A stretch of 6,045 bases of DNA from Allobrachymonas sp. Lineage in GTDB: Bacteria; Pseudomonadota; Gammaproteobacteria; Burkholderiales; Burkholderiaceae_C. The stretch is from positions 1-6,045 of the forward strand of contig JAGPIR010000083.1 of assembly GCA_018054915.1 (NCBI GenBank), given 5' to 3'. Below, piece after piece: positions 1 through 6,045 of this stretch. The notes beneath the pieces are model-generated. The model ran no database searches and was not told the origin of the DNA. It saw only the letters and a list, made by a program, of their open reading frames with translations. The stretch's first letter is position 1. The number at the start of each line of letters is the position of its first letter. The position numbers and the translations under genes are program-made.

Positions 1-1664
1 GCGGCGAGCACAGCGAAATCGAGGCCTTTGTCAGCGCAACGGTCGATTCGGAACTGTCGGGCAATATGATCGACATCTGCCCGGTGGGCGCGCTCACCAG
101 CAAACCGTTTCGCTATGCGGCGCGCACCTGGGAGCTTTCGCGGCGCAAGAGCGTCAGCCCGCACGACTCCACCGGCGCCAACCTGATTGTGCAGGTCAAG
201 GACAACCGCGTGCTGCGCGTGGTGCCGTTCGAAAACGAGGCGGTCAACGAATGCTGGATCGCCGACCGCGACCGCTTCAGCTATGAAGCGCTCAGCAGCC
301 CCGACCGGCTCACGGTGCCCATGATCAAGCAGGACGGACGCTGGCTGGAAGTCGACTGGCAAATCGCCCTCGAATATGCGGCCAGCGGCCTGCGCGACAT
401 TGCCGAAAAACAAGGTCCCGCAGGTGTCGGCCTGCTTGCCAGTCCGCACAGCACGGTGGAAGAGCTCTGGCTGGCCAGGCAGCTTGTGCATGCGCTTGGC
501 AGCGACAACATCGACTACCGCCTGCGCCACGCCGAATGCGCCGATGCCCAGGGCAAGGTCCGCTGGTTGGGCATGCCGATTGCCGAATTGACGACGCTGG
601 ATCGCGCCCTCGTCATCGGCAGCCACTTGCGCAAGGATCACCCGCTGTTCGCGCAGCGCATCCGCCAGGCCGTGCGGCAGGGCGCGCAAGTCTGCGCCGT
701 TGCGCAGACCTCGCCGGACTGGGCCATGCCGGTGCATGCGGTGCTGCAGGCCGATGCACTGGACTGGACGCAGGCATTGGCCGACATCGCTGCCGCCGTG
801 GCGGCCGAAACAGGCGTGCAGCCGCCGGTTGCAAATCCTGCAGTTCCAATGGATGCCGCAGTGGCCATTGCGCGTTCCCTGCTTGGCGGTGACCGCAAGG
901 CCGTGTTGCTGGGCAATGCCGCGGCGCATCATCCGCAGGCGTCCAGCCTGCTGGCGCTGGCGCAATGGATTGCCGCGCAAACCGGCGCGCGCTTCGGCTT
1001 CCTTACGGAAGCGGCCAACACCGTGGGTGCCCAATGCGTGGGTGCGTTGCCGCAAACCGGCGGATTGACTGCCCGGCAGATGGTGCAAGGCACACTCAAA
1101 GCCGCCGTCTTGCTGCAGGTGGAGCCCCAATGGGACTGCGCTGCGGGCGAGGCTGCCCTGCAAGGGTTGCAGCCGGCGCAAACGGTGATTACGCTTAGTC
1201 CCTTCAAGACCAACCTCGACATCAGCGACGTGCTGCTGCCGATCAGTCCGTTCAGCGAAACCTCGGGCAGCTTCGTCAATGCCGAGGGGCGCCTGCAAAG
1301 TTTTCACGCCGTCGTCAGGCCGCTGGGCGAAACGCGTCCGGGCTGGAAAGTGCTGTGCGCGCTGGCGCGCATGCTCGACGCACCCAACCTGGACTTCGAC
1401 AATTCCCAGCAGGTACTGGCGCGTGCCTTGCCCGGAGTGAGCAGCGGCAGCCTGGTCAATGCAGGACGGTTGGACAACCGCACCGATGCTGCCATCGTGG
1501 TGGAACGTGCCGGCGAACGTCCGGTCAGCGTCAGCATCTACCAGCTTGATGCGCTGGTGCGCCGCGCGCCCGCGTTGCAGGCCACGACCGATGGGCAGGC
1601 AGCCGGAGCATGTGGGTGTTCTTCGCCGCATACTTCGCCGCATACGCAGGAGCGTCAGCCATGA
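1..1664 (+). CDS. nuoG: NADH-quinone oxidoreductase subunit G (NuoG), 5'-truncated
   Basis: Large iron-sulfur subunit of the complex I peripheral arm, which relays electrons from the NuoEF module towards NuoI. The reading frame is open from the window edge (first full codon at base 3) and reads SATVDSELSGN before the Met at 66, so that Met is internal. The visible 553 residues start near the end of the Fe-S region: Cys26 of the fragment, in DICPVGALTSKPF, matches the last ligand of cluster N4. About 200 N-terminal residues, carrying the N1b, N3 and most N4 ligands, lie outside the window. The rest is the degenerate molybdopterin-oxidoreductase-like domain, which in this family binds no molybdenum cofactor. 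Where E. coli-type NuoG has the N7 ligands CxxCxxxC, this protein has SVSPHDSTGAN, so N7 is absent; only the NEC cysteine (fragment residue 84) remains. The C-terminus carries an unusual tail with CGC and two SPHT units. The stop overlaps the nuoH start. Confidence 0.97.
   Translation, partial: GEHSEIEAFVSATVDSELSGNMIDICPVGALTSKPFRYAARTWELSRRKSVSPHDSTGANLIVQVKDNRVLRVVPFENEAVNECWIADRDRFSYEALSSPDRLTVPMIKQDGRWLEVDWQIALEYAASGLRDIAEKQGPAGVGLLASPHSTVEELWLARQLVHALGSDNIDYRLRHAECADAQGKVRWLGMPIAELTTLDRALVIGSHLRKDHPLFAQRIRQAVRQGAQVCAVAQTSPDWAMPVHAVLQADALDWTQALADIAAAVAAETGVQPPVANPAVPMDAAVAIARSLLGGDRKAVLLGNAAAHHPQASSLLALAQWIAAQTGARFGFLTEAANTVGAQCVGALPQTGGLTARQMVQGTLKAAVLLQVEPQWDCAAGEAALQGLQPAQTVITLSPFKTNLDISDVLLPISPFSETSGSFVNAEGRLQSFHAVVRPLGETRPGWKVLCALARMLDAPNLDFDNSQQVLARALPGVSSGSLVNAGRLDNRTDAAIVVERAGERPVSVSIYQLDALVRRAPALQATTDGQAAGACGCSSPHTSPHTQERQP
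1621..1644 (+). repeat. 12-bp perfect tandem duplication at the 3' end of nuoG
   Basis: The 12-mer cttcgccgcata occurs at 1621-1632 and again immediately at 1633-1644; the next base also continues the pattern. Because the unit is a multiple of three, the nuoG frame is kept and the protein gains a duplicated SPHT tetrapeptide near its C-terminus. The repeat sits just upstream of the nuoH ribosome binding site and does not include it. It looks like a simple slippage duplication in a weakly constrained tail. A functional role is not indicated. Confidence 0.85.
1648..1652 (+). promoter_or_regulatory. Ribosome binding site for nuoH
   Basis: AGGAG lies 8 bases before the ATG at 1661. It decides the nuoH start: an in-frame ATG at 1610 has no comparably placed Shine-Dalgarno sequence. 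The site is inside the nuoG coding region, which fits translational coupling through the ATGA overlap. Confidence 0.75.
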
Positions 1665-2794
1665 CCGACTGGCTCTACACCTTCGGCCGCGATGGCTGCT
1701 CGTATTTTGGCCTGACGTGGTGCTCTGCCGGTTGGTGGCAGGACGGGTTGTGGCCCGTTGTCTGGATCCTGCTGGGCATCGGTCTGCGGCTGGCGATTCT
1801 GTTTTTGAGCGTGGCCTATCTGATGCTGTGGGAGCGGCGGCTCATCGCTTTCATGCAGATTCGGCTGGGGCCCAACCGCGTGGGGCCGCTGGGTTTGCTG
1901 CAGCCGATTGCCGATGTGATCAAGCTGTTGCTCAAGGAAGTCATCCGCCCCGACCGCGCCGACAAGTTCCTGTATTACCTCGGCCCCATCATGACCATCA
2001 TGCCGGCCATGGCCGCCTGGGCCGTGGTGCCGTTTGGGCCGGAACTGGTGCTGGCCAACATCAATGCCGGGCTGCTGTACATATTCGCCATCGCCTCGCT
2101 CGAAGTGTATGGCATCATCATGGCGGGCTGGGGGTCCAATTCCAAATACCCCGTCCTCGGCGCCATGCGGGCATCGGCGCAGATGCTGTCGTATGAAATC
2201 GCCATGGGTGTTTGCATTCTGGTGGTGCTGATGATTGCCGGTAGTCTCAATCTCAGTGTCATCGTGCAGGAGCAGGCTCGAGGCTGGTTTGCTAGCCATG
2301 GCATCAATTTCCTGTCCTGGAACTGGCTGCCCCTGCTGCCTATTTTCGTGGTGTACATGGTATCGGCCATGGCCCAAACCAACCGCCATCCGTTCGACGT
2401 GGTCGAAGGGGAGGCCGAAATCGTGGCTGGCCACATGGTCGAATATTCAGGGATGGGATTTGCACTTTTTTTCCTCGCTGAATACGCCAATATGATACTT
2501 TTTTCGGTCATGGGCAGCCTGCTGTTCCTGGGAGGCTGGGGTGCACCGCTGGGCTTTGAACGCCTGACTTTCCTGCCGCAATGGATGACCGGACTCATGA
2601 ACACCGGCTGGATCTGGCTGGGCCTGAAAACATTCGTGTTGTTCAGTCTATTCATTTGGGTCCGTGCCACATTTCCGCGTTATCGCTACGACCAGATCAT
2701 GCGCCTGGGGTGGAAAATCTTTATTCCGGTGACGTTGTTGTGGCTGGTGGTTGTTGGGGTGTGGATGCAGACCCCTTGGAGTCTTTGGAAGTGA
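1661..2794 (+). CDS. nuoH: NADH-quinone oxidoreductase subunit H (NuoH)
   Basis: Multi-spanning inner-membrane subunit (ND1 homologue) that forms much of the quinone-binding chamber and links the peripheral arm to the proton pumps. The 377-residue product shows the family's marks: WERRLIAFMQIRLGPNRVG (residues 57-75), the Q81-P-x-A-D stretch, a GWGSNSKYPVLGAMRASAQM loop, and the acidic loop PFDVVEGEAEIVAGHMVEYSG (244-264) with E249, E251 and E253 next to the quinone cavity. Many hydrophobic segments alternate with short loops as expected. I chose the ATG at 1661 because AGGAG precedes it by 8 bases and it forms an ATGA overlap with the nuoG stop; starting at 1610 would add 17 residues from the nuoG-overlapping region. 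The first 30 residues are rich in Trp and contain Cys13 and Cys21, and the protein is longer than the 325 residues of E. coli NuoH. The stop overlaps the GTG of nuoI. Confidence 0.97.
   Translation: MTDWLYTFGRDGCSYFGLTWCSAGWWQDGLWPVVWILLGIGLRLAILFLSVAYLMLWERRLIAFMQIRLGPNRVGPLGLLQPIADVIKLLLKEVIRPDRADKFLYYLGPIMTIMPAMAAWAVVPFGPELVLANINAGLLYIFAIASLEVYGIIMAGWGSNSKYPVLGAMRASAQMLSYEIAMGVCILVVLMIAGSLNLSVIVQEQARGWFASHGINFLSWNWLPLLPIFVVYMVSAMAQTNRHPFDVVEGEAEIVAGHMVEYSGMGFALFFLAEYANMILFSVMGSLLFLGGWGAPLGFERLTFLPQWMTGLMNTGWIWLGLKTFVLFSLFIWVRATFPRYRYDQIMRLGWKIFIPVTLLWLVVVGVWMQTPWSLWK
2778..2781 (+). promoter_or_regulatory. Ribosome binding site for nuoI
   Basis: GGAG in the context TTGGAG lies 9 bases before the GTG at 2791. 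It supports that GTG as the nuoI start; no ATG lies at a position giving a full-length NuoI, and the first internal ATG (2914) would remove the conserved ELLKG segment. Confidence 0.6.
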
Positions 2795-3345
2795 GCAATA
2801 CTGGCGCACCTGTCTCCATCACATCCCTGCAGACGCAGAAGGCGCAGCAGGCCACGGCCTTTTCGCTGCGGGATTTTGTGAAAAGTTTTGCCCTGTGGGA
2901 GTTGCTCAAGGGTATGGCGTTGACCGGGCGTTACACTTTCCGGCGTAAGTTCACGATTGAGTATCCGGAAGAAAAAACGCCGCTGAGCCCGCGGTTTCGC
3001 GGTCTGCATGCGCTTTTGCGCTACGACAATGGCGAAGAACGCTGTATTGCCTGCAAACTGTGCGAGGCGGTGTGTCCGGCCATGGCCATCACGATCGAGT
3101 CGGCAGAGGACAGCAAAGGCAAACGATGCACCACCCGTTACGACATTGACCTGACCAAATGCATTTATTGCGGCTTCTGTGAAGAAAGCTGTCCGGTTGA
3201 TTCGATTGTCGAAACGCCTATTTTTGAATATCACGGCGAGCAGCGGGGCGACCTGTATTTCACCAAGGACATGCTGCTGGCCGTGGGGGACCGTTATAAA
3301 ACGCTGATCGATGCCGCCAAGGCGGAAGACGCCCCGTACCGCTAG
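2791..3345 (+). CDS. nuoI: NADH-quinone oxidoreductase subunit I (NuoI), 2x[4Fe-4S]
   Basis: Ferredoxin-like peripheral-arm subunit (TYKY homologue) carrying clusters N6a and N6b, which pass electrons from NuoG to N2 beside the quinone site. Two eight-iron-ferredoxin motifs are intact: C85-IA-C-KL-C-EAV-C95-P and C124-IY-C-GF-C-EES-C134-P. The linker TTRYDIDL and the end GDLYFTKDMLLAVGDRYK are typical of betaproteobacterial NuoI. An N-terminal stretch (about residues 26-50, LRDFVKSFALWELLKG) matches the family's membrane-contacting helix. I place the start at GTG 2791: it forms a GTGA overlap with the nuoH stop, has GGAG upstream, and gives 184 residues. That is roughly 20 longer than the 160-165 I recall for betaproteobacterial homologues; the extra Ser/Thr/Gln-rich leader (residues 1-23) has no recognisable motif. 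The open frame runs upstream to 2581 only as a shadow of nuoH. The stop is TAG, 18 bases before nuoJ. Confidence 0.96.
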   Translation: MSNTGAPVSITSLQTQKAQQATAFSLRDFVKSFALWELLKGMALTGRYTFRRKFTIEYPEEKTPLSPRFRGLHALLRYDNGEERCIACKLCEAVCPAMAITIESAEDSKGKRCTTRYDIDLTKCIYCGFCEESCPVDSIVETPIFEYHGEQRGDLYFTKDMLLAVGDRYKTLIDAAKAEDAPYR

Positions 3346-3363
3346 CAGCCCAGACGCATAGTC

Positions 3364-4026
3364 ATGATCAACACCATTCAGACTCTTCTTTTTTACGCAT
3401 TTTCCGCCGTGTTGCTGCTGGCAGCGTTTCGCGTCATCACTTCGCGCAACCCGGTGCATGCGGTGATGTATCTGGTACTGGCCTTTTTCCAGGCGGCGGC
3501 CATCTGGCTGCTGATCAAGGCTGAATTTTTGGCGGTGGTACTGGTGCTCGTCTATGTCGGTGCGGTGATGGTGCTGTTCCTGTTCGTGCTGATGATGATC
3601 AATTTCGACGTTCAGACGGCGCGGCAGGGATTCTGGAAACACTTTCCACTGGCGGCGGCGGTCGGTATTGCCTTCATGGTTGAACTGGGTGCGGTGTTCA
3701 TGCTCAACTATCGCCATGTCACGCAACCGTTGCCGCCAATTGGCGCGGATGGGGCCGTATTGCCGGCAACGGCGGCCAATACCAATGCGCTGGGACAATT
3801 GCTGTATTCGCAGTACCTGTACCCAGTGGAAATCGCCGCTGCTCTGTTGTTGCTGGCCATCATTGCGGCCATTGCACTGACCTTGCGCAGCCGTAAGGAC
3901 AGCCGCTACCAGTCGCCGCGGTGGCAGGTGGGTGTGAAGCCACATGAGCGCATGCGCATGGTCAAGATGGATCCCGTCCGCGCGGTGCCTGCGGATGCGC
4001 CAGCCGACCAGGAGAAACCGTCATGA
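3364..4026 (+). CDS. nuoJ: NADH-quinone oxidoreductase subunit J (NuoJ)
   Basis: Membrane subunit (ND6 homologue) sitting between NuoH, NuoK and the pump subunits; its third helix is known in the family for a pi-bulge involved in coupling quinone chemistry to pumping. The 220-residue product has five likely membrane segments (about residues 5-25, 31-51, 54-77, 90-112 and 155-177). The key segment reads Y64-VGAVMVLFLFV, preceded by E54. The TM4-TM5 loop and ALGQLLYSQYLYPVEIAAALLL are typical of Burkholderiales NuoJ. A hydrophilic tail of about 40 residues follows, longer than in E. coli (184 aa in total). The start ATG at 3364 fits the family's N-terminus, but no good Shine-Dalgarno sequence is visible in the 18-base gap after nuoI. 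Its stop overlaps the nuoK start (ATGA). Confidence 0.96.
   Translation: MINTIQTLLFYAFSAVLLLAAFRVITSRNPVHAVMYLVLAFFQAAAIWLLIKAEFLAVVLVLVYVGAVMVLFLFVLMMINFDVQTARQGFWKHFPLAAAVGIAFMVELGAVFMLNYRHVTQPLPPIGADGAVLPATAANTNALGQLLYSQYLYPVEIAAALLLLAIIAAIALTLRSRKDSRYQSPRWQVGVKPHERMRMVKMDPVRAVPADAPADQEKPS
4010..4014 (+). promoter_or_regulatory. Ribosome binding site for nuoK
   Basis: AGGAG lies 8 bases before the ATG at 4023 and within the last codons of nuoJ. Together with the ATGA overlap it points to coupled translation of nuoJ and nuoK. Confidence 0.75.
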
Positions 4027-4331
4027 ACCTGTCATTGGGACATTTTCTTGCGCTGGGCGGCGTGCTGTTTGCGCTGTCGATCGTCGGTATTTTCCTCAAT
4101 CGCAGGAACCTGATCGTCCTGCTTATGGCCATCGAACTGATGCTGCTGTCGGTCAGCATGAATTTTGTGGCCTTTGCGCATTACCTGGGCGATTTGCACG
4201 GGCAGGTGTTTGTTTTTTTCATCCTGACAGTTGCCGCATCGGAGTCCGCCATCGGTCTGGCGATTCTTGTATTGCTGTTCCGTACCCGGGGTAGCGCCCG
4301 GGCCGACGCCATGGGTGACTTGAAGGGCTGA
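4023..4331 (+). CDS. nuoK: NADH-quinone oxidoreductase subunit K (NuoK)
   Basis: Small membrane subunit (ND4L homologue) with three transmembrane helices, linking NuoJ to the antiporter-like subunits. The 102 residues match the usual length. Helices fall at about residues 4-24, 29-51 and 60-86. The two membrane glutamates essential for proton transfer in the family are present: E38 in LLMAIELMLL (E. coli E36) and E74 in LTVAASESAIG (E. coli E72). The conserved NRRNL loop is at 26-30 and QVFVFFILTVAA at 61-72. The start is fixed by AGGAG 8 bases upstream and by the ATGA overlap with nuoJ. nuoL follows after only 4 bases. Confidence 0.97.
   Translation: MNLSLGHFLALGGVLFALSIVGIFLNRRNLIVLLMAIELMLLSVSMNFVAFAHYLGDLHGQVFVFFILTVAASESAIGLAILVLLFRTRGSARADAMGDLKG
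4323..4327 (+). promoter_or_regulatory. Ribosome binding site for nuoL
   Basis: AAGGG (context GAAGGG) lies 8 bases before the ATG at 4336, inside the last codons of nuoK. It supports that ATG as the nuoL start. Confidence 0.6.
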
Positions 4332-4335
4332 ACCG

Positions 4336-6045
4336 ATGGCATCCACTTTGTCTCTCTCCTTGCTGCTGGCAGTTGTGCTGATTCCACTGATTGCGGCGAT
4401 CGTCACGGGCGTTTTTGGTACGGCTGCCGGAGGAAAACTGCTGGGCCATCGGGCGGTGCATGTGATAACGATTGCCGGCGTTGCCATTTCCTTTGCACTT
4501 TCGGTCTGGGTGTTGATGCTGGTTGCGCAAGGCGCGCGTTTCAATCAGACGGTTTACGAATGGATGTGCGCCGGAAACCTTCGCATGGAAATTGGTTTCA
4601 TGATCGACGGCATTACTGCGCTGATGATGTGCGTGGTGACTTTTGTCTCACTCATGGTGCACCTTTATTCCACCGGCTACATGCATGGCGATGCGGGGTA
4701 TGGCCGCTTCTTTGCCTACTTGTCCCTGTTCACGTTTGCCATGCTCATGCTGGTCATGAGCAACAACCTGCTGCAGCTTTTCATCGGCTGGGAAGGCGTA
4801 GGGGTGGCCTCCTATCTGCTGATCGGTTTCTGGTTTGATCAGCCGGGCGCTGTCGCTGCCAACAAGAAGGCTTTCCTGATCAACCGCGTGGCCGACCTGG
4901 GCTTCATTCTAGGGATCGGACTGGTCGTTGCCTACACCGGCACGCTCAACTACACGGAGATCTTCTTGCGGCTGGATGCGCTGACGGCGGCGTCGATGCC
5001 GGGCCTCGGATGGTCGGTTGTCACCGTCGCCGCCGTTTGCCTGTTCATTGGCGCCATGGGCAAGTCGGCCCAGTTCCCGCTGCATGTGTGGCTGCCCGAT
5101 TCGATGTATGGCCCCACGCCCAGTTCGGCGCTGATCCACGCGGCTACCATGGTCACGGCGGGTATTTTCATGGTTTCGCGGATGTCGCCGCTGTTTGAAC
5201 TCAGCGATGTGGCGCTGAACATCATTCTCACGGTTGGAGCGGCGACCGCCTTCCTGATGGGCCTGATGGGCCTGATCCAGTACGACATCAAGCGCGTGGT
5301 GGCCTATTCCACGTTGTCGCAGCTGGGCTACATGATCATGGGCCTGGGGGCGTCGGCCTATCCGTTCTCGCTGTTCCATCTGTTCACCCATGCGTTCTTC
5401 AAGGCCTTGCTGTTCTTGGCAGCGGGCTCGGTCATCATGGCTATGCACCACAACCAGGACATGCGCTACATGGGCGGGCTGCGCAAATACATGCCCATTA
5501 CGCATTGGACATCGCTGGCAGGCACGTTGGCTCTCATTGGTGTGCCGTTTTTCTCGGGTTTCTATTCCAAGGATGGCATCATCCTAGCGTTGGGGGCCAG
5601 TCATCAGCCCATGGCGCCACTGGCATTCTGGGCGGCGCTGCTGAGCGTGATCACAACTGCCTTCTACAGCATGCGCATGTATTTCCTGGTGTTCTGGGGC
5701 AGAGAGCGTTACCACGAGAACCCCGACGCGCATCATCACGCGGGGCACCATGCGCACCACGGCGATGCCAAGCCGCATGAATCGCCGTGGGTGGTGACGG
5801 TGCCATTGGTCCTGCTGGCGATTCCTTCCGTGGTCATTGGCTTCTTCACGATGGAGCCGCTGGTATTTGGCGGTTTTTTACGGGATGCCATTTCCATGGA
5901 TGGCTCCCGTCATTCCGCGGTGCAGCACATCGCTGAGCATTTCCATGGCGTGCTGGCCATGACTGTGCACGGGTTGATCACGCCGCCGTTCTGGTTCATG
6001 GCGATAGGGGTGGCTGCCGCTGCTGTGCTGTATTTGGGCAAGAAC
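4336..6045 (+). CDS. nuoL: NADH-quinone oxidoreductase subunit L (NuoL), 3'-truncated
   Basis: Distal antiporter-like proton-pump subunit (ND5 homologue, Mrp antiporter-related). The frame is open from the ATG at 4336 to the window end: 570 codons, of roughly 670-690 expected, so the C-terminal region carrying the long lateral helix and last membrane segment is missing. Family marks in order: GYMHGDAGYGRFFAYLSLF, the helix with E153 in FIGWEGVGVASYLLIGF (E. coli E144), K243 in GAMGKSAQFPLHVWLPD (E. coli K229), SALIHAATMVTAGIFMV with its conserved His, IKRVVAYSTLSQLGYM, FHLFTHAFFKALLFLAAGS, and FFSGFYSKDGII. These give the discontinuous helices and the Glu-Lys pumping pairs of this family. A cytoplasmic or periplasmic loop at residues 460-481 holds nine His, followed by HESPWVVTVPLVLLAIPS. 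One conserved loop has Tyr258 (MYGPTP). The start has a Shine-Dalgarno sequence 8 bases upstream and lies 4 bases after nuoK. Residue equivalences to E. coli are by motif, not by alignment. Confidence 0.97.
   Translation, partial: MASTLSLSLLLAVVLIPLIAAIVTGVFGTAAGGKLLGHRAVHVITIAGVAISFALSVWVLMLVAQGARFNQTVYEWMCAGNLRMEIGFMIDGITALMMCVVTFVSLMVHLYSTGYMHGDAGYGRFFAYLSLFTFAMLMLVMSNNLLQLFIGWEGVGVASYLLIGFWFDQPGAVAANKKAFLINRVADLGFILGIGLVVAYTGTLNYTEIFLRLDALTAASMPGLGWSVVTVAAVCLFIGAMGKSAQFPLHVWLPDSMYGPTPSSALIHAATMVTAGIFMVSRMSPLFELSDVALNIILTVGAATAFLMGLMGLIQYDIKRVVAYSTLSQLGYMIMGLGASAYPFSLFHLFTHAFFKALLFLAAGSVIMAMHHNQDMRYMGGLRKYMPITHWTSLAGTLALIGVPFFSGFYSKDGIILALGASHQPMAPLAFWAALLSVITTAFYSMRMYFLVFWGRERYHENPDAHHHAGHHAHHGDAKPHESPWVVTVPLVLLAIPSVVIGFFTMEPLVFGGFLRDAISMDGSRHSAVQHIAEHFHGVLAMTVHGLITPPFWFMAIGVAAAAVLYLGKN
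5253..5276 (+). repeat. Short 9-bp tandem repeat inside nuoL (2.7 copies)
   Basis: The 9-mer cctgatggg occurs at 5253-5261 and 5262-5270, followed by a partial copy cctgat at 5271-5276. It encodes LMGLMGLIQ in a membrane helix. Homologues have a similar hydrophobic Gly-spaced segment here, so the repeat may reflect codon reuse rather than a recent duplication. Confidence 0.5.

Noticed and set aside
1610..1660. Alternative nuoH start at ATG 1610
   Set aside because: It would add 17 residues encoded inside nuoG with no well-spaced Shine-Dalgarno sequence, whereas ATG 1661 has AGGAG 8 bases upstream and the usual ATGA overlap.
1459..2196. Sense-strand open frame (245 codons) spanning the nuoG/nuoH junction
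   Set aside because: It runs out of frame through two recognised genes and has an Arg/Pro/His-rich translation without any motif.
1655..2434. Antisense open frame (259 codons) opposite nuoH
   Set aside because: Composition is His/Gln/Asp-rich with no motif, and it fully mirrors the codon pattern of nuoH.
2466..2472. Runs of seven T (2466-2472 in nuoH, 4213-4219 in nuoK) as possible slippage or phase-variation sites
   Set aside because: Both encode conserved Phe-rich membrane segments in intact frames, and short T7 runs in a housekeeping operon are not evidence of phase variation.
2581..2790. Alternative nuoI start at ATG 2581
   Set aside because: It would overlap nuoH by over 200 bases and add 70 residues that are plainly a frame-shifted reading of nuoH.
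3346..3363. Possible promoter, terminator or small RNA in the nuoI-nuoJ gap
   Set aside because: The gap is only 18 bases, with no inverted repeat, T-run or promoter-like elements.
2686..3945. Long antisense open frame (419 codons, - strand) across nuoH, nuoI and nuoJ
   Set aside because: It lies opposite three clearly coding genes, and its translation is rich in His, Gln and Arg with no recognisable domain, as expected from reading GC-rich genes backwards. No start signals support it.
4909..5505. Antisense open frame (198 codons) opposite nuoL
   Set aside because: Shadow of nuoL in the opposite strand; Arg/His/Gln-rich and without family features.

Overview
The window is one uninterrupted stretch of a respiratory complex I (proton-translocating NADH:quinone oxidoreductase, NDH-1) operon, all on the + strand. 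It holds the 3' part of nuoG, complete nuoH, nuoI, nuoJ and nuoK, and the 5' part of nuoL, in the canonical bacterial order. Both window edges cut genes: nuoG lacks its start and nuoL its end. No RNA gene, mobile element, CRISPR array, promoter or terminator could be supported, and no gap between genes exceeds 18 bases.

The organism looks like a betaproteobacterium, most likely Burkholderiales. The sequence is fairly GC-rich. NuoG lacks the N7 cluster cysteines seen in enterobacterial NuoG. NuoI, NuoJ, NuoK (102 aa) and NuoL resemble, from memory, Comamonadaceae/Alcaligenaceae proteins (for example the NuoI stretch with TTRYDIDL and the NuoJ stretch LLYSQYLYPVEIAA). Family or genus cannot be fixed without a search.

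Layout: nuoG (1-1664, partial), nuoH (1661-2794), nuoI (2791-3345, GTG start), nuoJ (3364-4026), nuoK (4023-4331), nuoL (4336-6045, partial). Three junctions (G/H, H/I, J/K) are 4-base start/stop overlaps, K/L is 4 bases apart, and only I/J has a small gap (18 bases). This is the architecture of a translationally coupled operon.

Working together: NuoG and NuoI are peripheral-arm iron-sulfur subunits that pass electrons from NADH towards quinone. NuoH is the membrane subunit forming much of the quinone chamber. NuoJ and NuoK connect NuoH to the antiporter-like pumps, of which NuoL is the distal one.

No undescribed system was found; this is a conserved housekeeping locus. The items worth a second look are modest lineage-specific details: a Cys/His-bearing NuoG tail built partly by a 12-bp tandem duplication, atypical N-termini on NuoH and NuoI, an in-frame amber codon as the only stop between nuoI and nuoJ, and a Tyr in a conserved NuoL loop.
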